A stretch of DNA of 64,000 bases from Streptomyces seoulensis (GCF_022846655.1 NZ_AP025667.1:2455001-2519000); one strand, 5' to 3'; positions 54,954 to 63,237 are shown, counted from the stretch's first letter. The notes: generated from the letters alone by a model not told the origin. Program-made: numbers and translations.

Positions 54954-54971
54954 GTGTGACCCGAACCACAC
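54954..54971. promoter_or_regulatory. inverted repeat overlapping the ABC operon promoter
   Basis: GTGTG-ACCCGAAC-CACAC, 5-bp arms, immediately upstream of the TAGGCT -10 element (54948-54953 on the minus strand). It is a candidate repressor site; the cognate regulator is unknown. Confidence 0.4.
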
Positions 54972-55011
54972 CTGAAACGGTGTTCGGCAATCGGCGGAGC
55001 GGCGGATGCAA

Positions 55012-55076
55012 GCGGGGAGCGATCTGTACGCGGTCGCGGGGTGAGCGGGGAGCGATCCGTACCGGTCACGGGGCGA
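55012..55076. repeat. two imperfect 32-33 bp direct repeats
   Basis: Copy 1 (55012-55044) and copy 2 (55045-55076) both begin GCGGGGAGCGATC and share TGTAC/CGTAC, GGTC and CGGGG segments in register. They lie between the ABC operon and bioD, in sequence I cannot otherwise explain. Confidence 0.65.
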
Positions 55077-55134
55077 GCCGCCCGCGCGATGGCTCCGGCC
55101 CGACCGAAGCGCGGGTGTGCGCCGTCAGCCGTCC

Positions 55135-55854
55135 CTACCCCGCCCCCTCCCGCCTCCGGAACCCCTCCGCGTCCCACGTCCCCCACAGCCGGGGCGCCAG
55201 CCACGCCGGTGCCTGCCTGCGGAACTCGGCCGGGGTGAGCCGGGCCGTGCCCTCCGGGACCGCGCCGAGCAGCCCCGCCCCCGCCACCTCCGGCAGGTCG
55301 GCCACGTTGCAGCGGGTGGCCAGGTCGGGGCCGGCCGGCCAGGAGCCGATCACCACACCGGCCAACTCCAGTTCGCGGGAACGCAGTTCGCGCGCCGTCA
55401 GCTCGGTGGAGTTCAACGTGCCCAGGCCCGCCGGGGCGACGACCAGGACCGGGGCGCCGAGGAGCGCCGCCGCGTCGGCCAGGGTGCCGCCCTCCGCGTC
55501 GAAGCGGACGAGCAGGCCGCCGGCGCCCTCGACCAGGACGAGGTCGTGCTCGGTGGCGAGCTTGGCCGCCGCCTCGGCCACGTCGTGCGGGTGGACCGGG
55601 GGGAGGCCGGAGCGGCGGGCGGCCGTGGCCGGGGCCAACGGGTCGGGGTAGCGGGCCAGTTCGCGGGCCGTCACCGCGCCCGCCAGGCGGGCCACCTCGT
55701 CGGCGTCGCCGCGCTCGTCCGGGCGTACGCCCGTCTGGGCGGGCTTGAGCACCGCCACCGAGCGGCCGGCCGCGAGGGCGGACGCCGCCACGGCGGCCGT
55801 CACCACCGTCTTGCCGATCTCCGTGCCCGTCCCCGTGATCACCAGTACCGGCAT
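55135..55854 (-). CDS. bioD: dethiobiotin synthetase
   Basis: 239 residues. P-loop GTGTEIGKT (7-15), Lys in VLKPAQTGV, and VEGAGGLLV with the catalytic Glu region. It closes the ureido ring of 7,8-diaminopelargonate with CO2 and ATP. It is the last gene of bioB-bioA-bioD, one base after bioA. Confidence 0.94.
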   Translation of the reverse strand: MPVLVITGTGTEIGKTVVTAAVAASALAAGRSVAVLKPAQTGVRPDERGDADEVARLAGAVTARELARYPDPLAPATAARRSGLPPVHPHDVAEAAAKLATEHDLVLVEGAGGLLVRFDAEGGTLADAAALLGAPVLVVAPAGLGTLNSTELTARELRSRELELAGVVIGSWPAGPDLATRCNVADLPEVAGAGLLGAVPEGTARLTPAEFRRQAPAWLAPRLWGTWDAEGFRRREGAG

Positions 55855-55855
55855 G

Positions 55856-57133
55856 TCATCCCTCCCGCGCGGCGGCGCACACCGCGCGCGCGATCCGTGC
55901 CACGTCCGCGTCGTCCGTGACGAACGGCGGCATCGTGTAGATCAGGTCACGGAAGGGGCGCAGCCACACGCCCTCCCGCACGGCGGCCCGCGTCGCGGCC
56001 GCCATGTCCACCTCGTGGTCGAGCTGGACCACCCCGATGGCGCCCAGCACGCGCACGTCCCGGACACCGGGCAGCTCCGCCGCCTCGGCCAGACCGTCCC
56101 GCAGGCCGGTCTCGATCCGCTTGACCTCGGCCCGCCAGTCCTGGCCGAGCAGCAGCTCGATGGAGGCGCGCGCCACGTGGGCGGCCAGCGGGTTGCCCAT
56201 GAAGGTCGGCCCGTGCGCGAGCACCGGCACCTCGCCGCGCGAGATGCCGTCGGCCACCCGCGCGGTGCACAGGGTCGCCGCCAGCGTCAGATAGCCGCCG
56301 GTCAGCGCCTTGCCCACGCACATCACATCCGGGGAGACCGCCGCGTGCTCCGCCGCGAACAGCGCGCCCGTGCGCCCGAAGCCGGTGGCGATCTCGTCGA
56401 ACACCAGCAGTACGTCGTGCGCGTCGCACGCCTCGCGCAGCACCCGCAGGTACGCGGGGGAGTGGAACCGCATCCCGCCCGCGCCCTGCACCACCGGCTC
56501 CACGATCACGGCGGCCAGCTCGTCCGCGTGCCGCTCGATCGCGGACCGCAGATGCTCGGCGTACGCCTCCTCGTAGACGGCGGGCGGCGCGTCCGCGAAG
56601 ACCTGGCGGGGCAGCGCGCCGGACCACAGCCCGTGCATGCCGCCCTCCGGGTCGCACACCGACATCGGGTGCCAGGTGTCGCCGTGGTAGCCGCCGCGCC
56701 AGGTGAGCAGGCGCCGCTTGCCGGGGCGGCCGAGCGAACGCCAGTACTGCAGGCACATCTTGACGGCCACCTCGACGGAGACCGAGCCGGAGTCCGCGAG
56801 GAAGACGTGTTCGAGACCTTCCGGCGCCATGTCGACGAGGAGCTTCGCCAGCCGGACGGCGGGCTCGTGGGTGAGCCCGCCGAACATCACATGGCTCATC
56901 CGCCCCAACTGCTCCCGCGCCGCCTCGTTCAGCACCGGGTGGTTGTAGCCGTGGATCGCCGACCACCAGGACGACATCCCGTCGACCAGCTCACCGCCGT
57001 CCGCCAGCCGCAGCCGGACCCCGCTCGCCGACTCCACGACGAGCGGTTCGGTCCGGCCCGGCATCGGACCGTACGGATGCCACACGTGCCGCCGGTCCAG
57101 CTCCAGCAGCTCGGCCGTGCCCGGCTCAGGCAT
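55856..57133 (-). CDS. bioA: adenosylmethionine-8-amino-7-oxononanoate aminotransferase
   Basis: 425 residues from ATG 57133; an upstream GTG is less likely because the ATG overlaps the bioB stop by eight bases. Class III aminotransferase features: HVWHPYGPM at the start, [31 protein letters not shown] and the PLP lysine in [10 protein letters not shown]. It uses S-adenosylmethionine as amino donor to form 7,8-diaminopelargonate. Middle gene of the biotin operon. Confidence 0.95.
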   Translation of the reverse strand: MPEPGTAELLELDRRHVWHPYGPMPGRTEPLVVESASGVRLRLADGGELVDGMSSWWSAIHGYNHPVLNEAAREQLGRMSHVMFGGLTHEPAVRLAKLLVDMAPEGLEHVFLADSGSVSVEVAVKMCLQYWRSLGRPGKRRLLTWRGGYHGDTWHPMSVCDPEGGMHGLWSGALPRQVFADAPPAVYEEAYAEHLRSAIERHADELAAVIVEPVVQGAGGMRFHSPAYLRVLREACDAHDVLLVFDEIATGFGRTGALFAAEHAAVSPDVMCVGKALTGGYLTLAATLCTARVADGISRGEVPVLAHGPTFMGNPLAAHVARASIELLLGQDWRAEVKRIETGLRDGLAEAAELPGVRDVRVLGAIGVVQLDHEVDMAAATRAAVREGVWLRPFRDLIYTMPPFVTDDADVARIARAVCAAAREG

Positions 57134-58292
57134 TGGGCGCGAGGTCCGTACCGGCACCCCGGCGGCGCACGGCGACCAGGTCGGTACGCGGCTCGGCGGT
57201 GGCCGGCGCCTCGGCCGTGCCGCACACCCCGCCCCCGGCGTGCGACCCGCACCCGGCTTCTGCCGCCCGCGAACCGCAACCGCCCGCCGTCCGGTGCTCC
57301 GGCAGCGTCACCTCGTCCGCGCCCTCCACCTCGAACCCGGCGTCCGCGATCATCTCCAGGTCGGCCTTGCCCGCCTGGCCCTCGCTGGTCAGGTAGTCCC
57401 CGAGGAAGATCGAGTTGGCCAGGTGCAGCGCGAGGGGCTGCAGCGAGCGCAGGTGCACCTCACGGCCGCCCGCGATCCGGACCTCCACGTCCGGACAGAC
57501 GAAGCGGACCATCGCCAGGATGCGCATGCAGCGCTGCGGGGTGAGGTTCCACTCCTTGGCCAGCGGGGTGCCCTCGAACGGGATCAGGAAGTTCACCGGA
57601 ACGGAGTCCGGGTCCAGCTCGCGCAGCGCGAACACCACGTCCACGAGGTCCTCGTCGCGCTCGCCCATGCCCGCGATCAGCCCCGAGCAGGCCGAGAGGC
57701 CGGCCGCGTGCGCCTTGTGCACCGTGTCCACCCGGTCGGCGTAGGTGTGGGTGGTGGTGATGTCCCCGTAGGTCGCCTCGGAGGTGTTGAGGTTGTGGTT
57801 GTAGGCGTCGGCACCCGCCGCGCGCAGCCGCTCCGCCTGACCGTCCGACAGCAGACCCAGGCAGGCGCACACCTCCACGCCCTCGTTCTGTTCCTTGATG
57901 GCCTTGATGGTGTCGGACACCCGGTCCACGTCCCGGTCCGTGGGCCCGCGCCCGGACGCCACCAGGCACACCCGCTTGGCGCCCCCGGTGAGCCCCGCGG
58001 CGGCCGCCGCGGAGGCCTCGTCCGGCTTGAGCCAGGTGTACTTGAGGATGCCGGCCGTGGAGCCCAGCCGCTGGGAGCAGTAGGAGCAGTCCTCCGGGCA
58101 CAGGCCCGACTTGAGGTTGACCAGATAGTTGAGTTTCACCCTGCGGCCGAACCAGTGCCGCCGCACCTTCCCGGCCGCGGCCACCACATCGAGCAGGTCG
58201 TCGTCGGAGGTGGCGAGTACGGCGAGCGCTTCCTCGCGCGTCGGCGTCTCGCGCCGCAGTCCCTTGTCCACCAGCGTGTTCAGCAGGTCCAT
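57126..58292 (-). CDS. bioB: biotin synthase with Cys/Gly/His-rich C-terminal tail
   Basis: 388 residues. Radical-SAM cysteines CPEDCSYC (~64-71), the [2Fe-2S] ligands in VCLVAS and EVCACLG, and the Arg of [10 protein letters not shown] are conserved. The enzyme inserts sulphur into dethiobiotin. Beyond the normal end (~residue 335) there is a tail with [15 protein letters not shown] and [10 protein letters not shown]: extra cysteines and a histidine that could bind metal or donate sulphur. First gene of bioBAD. Confidence 0.95.
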   Translation of the reverse strand: MDLLNTLVDKGLRRETPTREEALAVLATSDDDLLDVVAAAGKVRRHWFGRRVKLNYLVNLKSGLCPEDCSYCSQRLGSTAGILKYTWLKPDEASAAAAAGLTGGAKRVCLVASGRGPTDRDVDRVSDTIKAIKEQNEGVEVCACLGLLSDGQAERLRAAGADAYNHNLNTSEATYGDITTTHTYADRVDTVHKAHAAGLSACSGLIAGMGERDEDLVDVVFALRELDPDSVPVNFLIPFEGTPLAKEWNLTPQRCMRILAMVRFVCPDVEVRIAGGREVHLRSLQPLALHLANSIFLGDYLTSEGQAGKADLEMIADAGFEVEGADEVTLPEHRTAGGCGSRAAEAGCGSHAGGGVCGTAEAPATAEPRTDLVAVRRRGAGTDLAPNA

Positions 58293-58361
58293 GAGGCCCG
58301 ATCCTGTCCTACGCGACCGCCTCGGGCCAAGGAGACTTCACACAACGACCGGGGTTCACCG

Positions 58362-58377
58362 TGTGGGTATTGCCACA
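58362..58377. promoter_or_regulatory. small inverted repeat between bioB and bioF
   Basis: TGTGG-GTATTG-CCACA in the middle of the divergent bio intergenic region (58293-58485). It is a candidate operator for a biotin regulator. Further right, TTGT-CT-ACAA (58414-58423) is a second small palindrome. Neither matches a biotin-operator consensus I know. Confidence 0.3.
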
Positions 58378-58485
58378 TCATGGGCGGCTCTCCGCGCCGC
58401 TAGTGTCTGTCTGTTGTCTACAAAAGCCCGTGTCCCGAAGACCGTGCCGGCCACGGCACGCGTCCGCGAAAGCCCGGAGGAGCCC

Positions 58486-59616
58486 ATGGCGTTCGGCTGG
58501 ATCGACGAGCAGGCCGAGGCGCGCCGCCGCGCCGGACTCCTGCGGACCCTGCGCCCCCGTGCCGCCGACTCGCCCCTGCTGGACCTGGCGAGCAACGACT
58601 ACCTGGGCCTGGCCCGTCACCCGGAGGTCGTCGCGGGCGCGGCGGAGGCGGTCAGGACCTGGGGCGGCGGCGCCACCGGCTCCCGTCTGGTCACCGGCAC
58701 CACCGAGCTGCACGCCCGGCTGGAGGCCGAAATCGCCGCGTTCTGCGGCTTCGAGGCGGCCCTCGTGCTGTCCTCCGGGTACGCCGCCAACCTGGCCGCC
58801 GTCACCGCGCTCGGCCCGCACGGCTCGCTGATCGTCTCCGACGCGGGCAACCACGCCTCCCTGATCGACGGGTGCCGCCTGGCACGCGCGACCACACAGG
58901 TCGTCGGACACGCCGACCCGGACGCCGTCGCCAAGGCGCTGGCGACACACCGGGGCGAGGCGATCGCCGTCTCCGACACGGTGTTCTCCGTCGACGGCGA
59001 CGCGGCCCCCTTGCGCCGACTGGCCGAAGCCTGCCGGGAACACGGCGCCGGACTGGTCGTGGACGACGCGCACGGTCTCGGCGTGCTGGGGGAGGGCGGC
59101 CGGGGCGCGGCGCACGCGGCCGGCCTCGCGGGCGCGGCCGACGTGGTGGTCACGGCGACGCTGTCCAAGTCGCTGGGCAGCCAGGGCGGGGTGGTGCTGG
59201 GCCCGGCGCGGGTGATCGGCCATCTGGTCAACACCGCGCGGACGTTCATCTTCGACACCGGACTCGCTCCCGCCGCCGCGGGGGCCGCGCTGGCCGCGCT
59301 GCGGCTGCTGCGGAGCGAACCGGAGCGCCCGGCGCGCGTCCGCGCGGTCGCCGCCGAACTGCACGCCCGCCTGACCGCCGAGGGCCTCGCGGCGGTACGC
59401 CCGGACGCGGCCGTGGTCTCCGTGCGGGCGCCGTCGCCCGAGGCGGCCGTGGGGTGGGCCGCCGACTGCCGTGCCGAGGGACTGTCGGTGGGCTGCTTCC
59501 GCCCGCCGTCCGTCCCGGACGGCGTGTCCCGGCTGCGGCTGACCGCCCGCGCGGACCTGTCAGAGGCCCAGATCGAACAGGCCGTAAGGGTCATCACCGC
59601 TGTTCGGCCCTGTTGA
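58486..59616 (+). CDS. bioF: 8-amino-7-oxononanoate synthase
   Basis: 376 residues. ATG 58486 follows GGAGGAG. Alpha-oxoamine synthase features: LLDLASNDYLGLARHPEV, GTTELHARLEAEIA, VVDDAHGLGVLG and the PLP lysine in ATLSKSLGSQGG. It joins pimeloyl-CoA/ACP with alanine. Divergent from bioBAD, so the four genes cover the last steps of biotin synthesis; pimelate-forming bioC/bioH are not here. Confidence 0.93.
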   Translation: MAFGWIDEQAEARRRAGLLRTLRPRAADSPLLDLASNDYLGLARHPEVVAGAAEAVRTWGGGATGSRLVTGTTELHARLEAEIAAFCGFEAALVLSSGYAANLAAVTALGPHGSLIVSDAGNHASLIDGCRLARATTQVVGHADPDAVAKALATHRGEAIAVSDTVFSVDGDAAPLRRLAEACREHGAGLVVDDAHGLGVLGEGGRGAAHAAGLAGAADVVVTATLSKSLGSQGGVVLGPARVIGHLVNTARTFIFDTGLAPAAAGAALAALRLLRSEPERPARVRAVAAELHARLTAEGLAAVRPDAAVVSVRAPSPEAAVGWAADCRAEGLSVGCFRPPSVPDGVSRLRLTARADLSEAQIEQAVRVITAVRPC

Positions 59617-59839
59617 GGCCGGGAAAAACCCCGTCAAATACGGTCTCGCGTCGCAGAGTTCACCCCGTTGAGCGACAGATGTCCGCGTATCTGGGGGGTT
59701 GGTTCCCCGGACCGGCCCCTTGATGGCAGGGTGACGTGCAGGCATCAGTGCGGGACCGTCCCCGAACCCTCCGCCCCGCGTCGCCGCGCGGCCCGTGGAA
59801 GGCCGGCGGGCGGGCCCGTGGGAAAGGGACGACGTCGCC

Positions 59840-60310
59840 ATGGCAGACCACCTGGAAGCATCCGTCACGCTGCCGAGCGATCCCGCCTCGGTCTCCACGG
59901 CCCGGTCCTATGTGGTGGGCACCCTGGCCGGCTGGGGGCTGCCCTCGGACGACGAGGTGACCGACACCGTCCGCCTCATCGTCTCCGAACTCGCCACCAA
60001 CGCCGTCCAGCACACCCTGGGCCAGTCGCCCACCTTCACCGTGGACGTCGTGCTGGCCAGGGACGAGCTGCTGCTCATCGGCGTGACGGACAGCCATCCG
60101 AGGCTGCCCAAGAGACTTCCGGCCGCCGTCGCCCAGGACAACGGGCGCGGCATGGCCATCATCCGCTGTCTCACCGTCGAGTGCGGCGGCAAGCTCCGCG
60201 TCCGTCCGACCCGCGAGGGCGGCAAGACGGTCTTCGTCGAGCTGCCCTGGAGCGTCCCGAGCCAGCCGCGGGCCACCGCGGCCCGGCCGGAGCCCTCCCC
60301 GGCCCGCTGA
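59840..60310 (+). CDS. ATP-binding (HATPase_c, RsbW-like) regulatory protein
   Basis: 156 residues from ATG 59840. N-box LIVSELATNAVQHT, then GVTDSHPRLPKRL, and the G-box NGRGMAIIRCL of GHKL ATPases of the anti-sigma-factor kinase type. No dimerisation/His domain. Streptomyces has many such stand-alone proteins, of which a few control sigma factors or anti-anti-sigma partners. The target is unknown, as no sigma or anti-anti-sigma gene is adjacent. The 220-bp upstream region carries no other gene. Confidence 0.88.
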   Translation: MADHLEASVTLPSDPASVSTARSYVVGTLAGWGLPSDDEVTDTVRLIVSELATNAVQHTLGQSPTFTVDVVLARDELLLIGVTDSHPRLPKRLPAAVAQDNGRGMAIIRCLTVECGGKLRVRPTREGGKTVFVELPWSVPSQPRATAARPEPSPAR

Positions 60311-60403
60311 GCCGCCCGGGGGCCTTGGGAGGCCCGCCGGGGCCAGGAGCGGCTCCAGGGGCCTGTACGCCCGTGGGGAACCGCTCCCGCCGCGCTCCGT
60401 GGG

Positions 60404-60877
60404 TCAGTTCACCCGGCCGTACCAGACGCTCTTGGTCCAGATCTTCTGCAGCCTCACCACGTCCCCGGTCTTGGGCGCGTGCCAGATCTTGCCCTTACCG
60501 GCGTAGATGCCGACGTGGTAGACGCTGGAACCCGAGTGGAAGAACACCAGGTCACCGGCCTTGCGGCGGCCTGAGGAAATGTGGTGCGTCTTGTTGTACT
60601 GCTGTGCGGCCGTACGCGGCAGGGACTTGCCCGCCTTCTTGAACGAGTACAGCGTCAGGCCCGAGCAGTCGAACCTGCGGGGACCGGTGGCCCCGTAGCG
60701 GTACGGTGCGCCCTTCTTGGAAGCCGCGACGTTCAGTGCCTTCGTCGCGGTGGTCGCGGCGGAGGCGTCGGTGGCCAGTCCCGGCACCACGATGGAGCCG
60801 CCGACCGCGGCCAGGGTGAGAGCCGAGGCCGTACCGGCCCGGGCCATCAGCGACGGGACACGATTGAGCGCAGTCAT
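60404..60877 (-). CDS. secreted NlpC/P60 peptidoglycan hydrolase
   Basis: 157 residues. A signal peptide (~1-40, ending DASA-A) leads directly to an NlpC/P60 domain with the catalytic Cys71 (RFDCSGLTLYSF), His121 (VYHVGIYAG) and third residue His133 (IWHAPKTGD). There is no LysM or coiled-coil spacer. It cleaves peptide stems of peptidoglycan outside the cell. GAAGGG lies six bases before the ATG. Expression is predicted to be controlled by the c-di-AMP riboswitch in the leader (60890-61050). Confidence 0.92.
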   Translation of the reverse strand: MTALNRVPSLMARAGTASALTLAAVGGSIVVPGLATDASAATTATKALNVAASKKGAPYRYGATGPRRFDCSGLTLYSFKKAGKSLPRTAAQQYNKTHHISSGRRKAGDLVFFHSGSSVYHVGIYAGKGKIWHAPKTGDVVRLQKIWTKSVWYGRVN

Positions 60878-60889
60878 GCGCAACCCTTC

Positions 60890-61050
60890 GTCAGCCGCCT
60901 GTGAAGGATGACCTGTCGGATTCGGGCTGGCGAAGTTGCCCGGCCGTGTCACCACGGCTTCACCCCAAGGGCTGCTCGGCACGACTGCCCGCTGTTGGCG
61001 GACATCCGTCCCGGCGACCCGTCTTGCTCGGGTCCTCCACTCCTGCCGAT
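60890..61050 (-). ncRNA. ydaO-yuaA (c-di-AMP) riboswitch
   Basis: Read on the minus strand, the leader contains the conserved blocks of ydaO: GGCAGGAGTGGAGGACCC, CCCTTGGGGTGAAGC, the hairpin GCCGTG-GTGA-CACGGC, CGGGCAACTTCGCC, AGCCCGAATCCGACAGG and CACAGGCGGCTGACGAAGG. This class binds cyclic di-AMP and commonly controls cell-wall hydrolases in Streptomyces, where ligand binding turns expression off. The 3' end of the element reaches the ribosome site of the NlpC/P60 gene. Ends are approximate. Confidence 0.88.
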
Positions 61051-61062
61051 GCACTTCTGTCG

Positions 61063-61390
61063 ACCGGGCATCCGGGCGGCGGCAGGACTCGGCGTCCGCC
61101 CGGACCGCCCCGCCGCTGCGGCGGGGGCTTGTCGTCAGACAGGGATCTTGGCCCACTCCTGTCCGAAAATCCCAATGGAACCGGTGGTTTGTGGCGTTAC
61201 TCACCACTCACCCGTTCGGGTGGACAGTGGCGTTTTCGAGCCCCCGTCAGTTCCCCGCCGTAGGCCCGGACCTGGGGTTCGTCAGCCGCGCGGCGGCCCG
61301 TGGGGCGCGCCGCGCGCAACTCGGCGAGCACGGAAACGGGCGCGGAGATACACCGGTCGGCGGTACCACGTTCGGCCCGTTTCGGCTCGG
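61063..61390. other. gene-free stretch upstream of the riboswitch
   Basis: Between the riboswitch and the terminator of the ClpP-like operon I see no convincing coding sequence. It should hold the promoter of the NlpC/P60 gene (transcribed on the minus strand), but no clear -10/-35 pair could be chosen. Confidence 0.4.
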
Positions 61391-61415
61391 CGGGCGGTAT
61401 GTGGGGGGCCGCCCG
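61391..61415 (-). terminator. hairpin after the ClpP-like operon
   Basis: CGGGCGG (61391-61397) and CCGCCCG (61409-61415), a perfect 7-bp stem with an eleven-base loop, about 20 bases after the stop of the small gene 61435-61740. Confidence 0.55.
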
Positions 61416-61434
61416 GCCGGAGGCGGTGTCCGGG

Positions 61435-61740
61435 TCAGCCGACACCATCGGGCGGGAGCGCGACGCGCGCGGTCCGGCGCTCCCCGTCCAGCACCCGCAG
61501 CGCGTGTGCCAGCGTGCCCCCGTGCAGCTCCGTCTCGCCCCGCCCGTGCATCAGCGCGAGCGCGTCACGGAGTGCGGCCGCCGTGCGCGCCAGCGCCTGC
61601 GCCGCCCTGAGTGCCCGGTACGTGTCTCCGTGCCGGGCCGGGTTGATCCGGCCCAGCAGGTCTGCCGCCTCCAGGTAACGGTCTATCAGCTCGCCCTCGG
61701 CGCGGGTCAGCGCGGGCAGTGGTGGCAGCTCCGGCAGCAC
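61435..61740 (-). CDS. small helical protein cotranscribed with the ClpP-like gene
   Basis: 101 residues from GTG 61740, seven bases after the ClpP-like stop, with GGTGAG upstream. The sequence is mainly amphipathic helix (LTRAEGELIDRYLEAADLLG, YRALRAAQALARTAAALRDA) with a polar end. No motif, signal or membrane span is present. Its spacing implies a joint role with the ClpP homologue, but no function is known to me. Confidence 0.6.
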   Translation of the reverse strand: MLPELPPLPALTRAEGELIDRYLEAADLLGRINPARHGDTYRALRAAQALARTAAALRDALALMHGRGETELHGGTLAHALRVLDGERRTARVALPPDGVG

Positions 61741-61747
61741 GGCCCGC

Positions 61748-62374
61748 TCACCGGGCGCCGGGCAGGCTCTTGCGGTCGCCCACGATCCCGTCCACCAGGC
61801 CGTGCTCCAGGGCGCCGGCGGCGTCAAGCACCCGCTCGCGCTCCAGGTCGGCATGGACGGTGGCGGCGTCCCGCCCGGTGTGCCGGACGAACATCTCCTC
61901 CATCAGATCCCGCGCCCGCACCAGCTCCGCCGCCTTGATGGCCAGGTCGCTGGGCTGCCCCCGCACCGGTTCGGCCAGCTCCGGCTGGCGGAGCACCACC
62001 CGGGCGCCGGGCAGCGCGAACCGCTTGCCGGGCGCTCCGGCCGCGAGCAGCACGGCGGCCACCGAGGCGACCTGGCCCAGGCAGTACGTCTCCACGTCGC
62101 AGCCGATGTAGCGCATCGTGTCGTACACCGCCGTCATGGCATGGAAGTCGCCGCCGGGGCAGTTCAGGTACAGCGTGATGTCCCGGTCCGGGGCGGCGTG
62201 TTCGAGCTGCATGAGCTGCGCGATCACATCCGTGGCCGCCGCGCCGTCGAGCGGCGTCCCGAGGAACACGATCCGGTGCTCGAACAGCTTGGAGTACGGG
62301 TCGAGCGTGCGGCGCACGCCGCCCTCGCGCTCGGTGAACTCGGGCAGGACATGTCGGGCGTTCGATCGGGTCAT
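61748..62374 (-). CDS. ClpP-like protein with degenerate catalytic triad
   Basis: 208 residues. The ClpP fold is clear: [46 protein letters not shown] and [13 protein letters not shown]. The nucleophile Ser104 is kept, but the catalytic His is Arg129 (VVLRQP where ClpP has MIHQP) and the catalytic Asp is Glu180 (LERERVL where ClpP has ERDRFL). The protein is therefore expected to be proteolytically inactive, like ClpR subunits, and may form mixed rings with active ClpP. It is divergent from the antitoxin gene and followed by a 101-residue partner. Confidence 0.85.
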   Translation of the reverse strand: MTRSNARHVLPEFTEREGGVRRTLDPYSKLFEHRIVFLGTPLDGAAATDVIAQLMQLEHAAPDRDITLYLNCPGGDFHAMTAVYDTMRYIGCDVETYCLGQVASVAAVLLAAGAPGKRFALPGARVVLRQPELAEPVRGQPSDLAIKAAELVRARDLMEEMFVRHTGRDAATVHADLERERVLDAAGALEHGLVDGIVGDRKSLPGAR

Positions 62375-62427
62375 GGCACACCCCTCCTGATCGGCGGGGC
62401 CGCTTCAGACCCCGCTTCTGTAAAAAA

Positions 62428-62443
62428 TGTACAGGACGTACGT
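62428..62443. promoter_or_regulatory. candidate antitoxin operator with TGTACA core
   Basis: TGTACA at 62428-62433 and the palindrome ACGTACGT at 62436-62443, centres nine bases apart, just upstream of the TAGAAT -10 element (62449-62454). YefM-type antitoxins are known to bind palindromes with a TGTACA core, so autoregulation is likely. Confidence 0.55.
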
Positions 62444-62460
62444 GACGTTAGAATGGGGTC

Positions 62461-62763
62461 ATGGCCTACGAGATTCCGGTGACGCAAGCCAGGGCTGAGC
62501 TCGCCGACCTGATCAACCGCGTGGTGTACGGCGGTGAGCGCGTCACGGTGACCCGGCACGGCAAGCCGCTCGTCGCGCTGGTCTCGGCCGCCGACCTGGA
62601 GCGGCTGGAGGCGCTCGACGCGCAGGCCGCCTCCGACGCGCCGGAGCGCGACGAGCAGGTGATCAGCTCCGTCTCCGGCGTGCACGAGGTCTCCGCCTCC
62701 CCGCCGCTGGAGCGGCAGCGCTTCGGCATCGCCGCCGAGCACCGCCGGCCGGGCACCTCCTGA
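62461..62763 (+). CDS. orphan Phd/YefM-family antitoxin
   Basis: 100 residues. The N-terminal fold reads IPVTQARAELADLINRVVYG, GERVTVTRHGKPLVALVSAADLERLEAL, the typical YefM/Phd DNA-binding half. The C-terminal ~45 residues, which would wrap the toxin, are divergent and polar. No RelE/YoeB, Doc or PIN gene follows; the next gene is ureA. TAGAAT ends six bases before the ATG, so the mRNA is probably leaderless. Confidence 0.88.
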   Translation: MAYEIPVTQARAELADLINRVVYGGERVTVTRHGKPLVALVSAADLERLEALDAQAASDAPERDEQVISSVSGVHEVSASPPLERQRFGIAAEHRRPGTS

Positions 62764-62790
62764 GGCCGAGGCGCGCCGAACACCCTGCGG

Positions 62791-62806
62791 TTAACGTCGC
62801 CGAAAC
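62791..62806 (+). promoter_or_regulatory. GlnR-like box upstream of ureA
   Basis: TTAAC-GTCGCC-GAAAC matches the actinobacterial GlnR half-pair gTnAC-N6-GaAAC with one mismatch. It lies about 120 bp before ureA and just upstream of a possible -10 (TAGCCT, 62817-62822). GlnR control of urease genes is established in Streptomyces. Confidence 0.6.
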
Positions 62807-62923
62807 GCCGGCCAACTAGCCTTCGCTCCCACGCCACCAGGGGTTTTCGTGACGAGCCGCCCCGCGTCGTGGCCGCGGCGTCCGGGCCCCGCACGGTCCG
62901 GAGCGAGGACTGTGAGGTGGGAC

Positions 62924-63226
62924 GTGCAACTGACCCCGCACGAGCAAGAGCGACTGCTGATCCATGTGGCGGCCGACGTGGCCGAGCGGCGCCGGGCCCG
63001 CGGCGTGAAGCTCAATCACCCGGAGGCGGTCGCGCTCATCACGTCGCACATCCTGGAGGGCGCCCGCGACGGCCGCACCGTCGCCGAGCTGATGTCCTCC
63101 GGCCGCAAGGTGCTCACCCGCGACGACGTGATGGATGGCATCCCCGAGATGATCCACGACGTCCAGGTGGAGGCCACCTTCCCGGACGGCACCAAGCTGG
63201 TCACCGTCCACGACCCGATCGTCTGA
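62924..63226 (+). CDS. ureA: urease subunit gamma
   Basis: 100 residues from GTG 62924, preceded by GAGGTGG. It shows the full gamma-subunit sequence: [60 protein letters not shown]. Part of the nickel urease that hydrolyses urea to ammonia and carbamate. First gene of ureABC; ureB starts eleven bases after the stop. Confidence 0.97.
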   Translation: MQLTPHEQERLLIHVAADVAERRRARGVKLNHPEAVALITSHILEGARDGRTVAELMSSGRKVLTRDDVMDGIPEMIHDVQVEATFPDGTKLVTVHDPIV

Positions 63227-63237
63227 GGGGCCCCGCG

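Noticed and set aside
58293..58485. BioQ or BioR binding box in the biotin intergenic region
   Set aside because: The palindromes seen do not match the TGAAC-N3-GTTAC or TTATAGATA-type consensus that I know.
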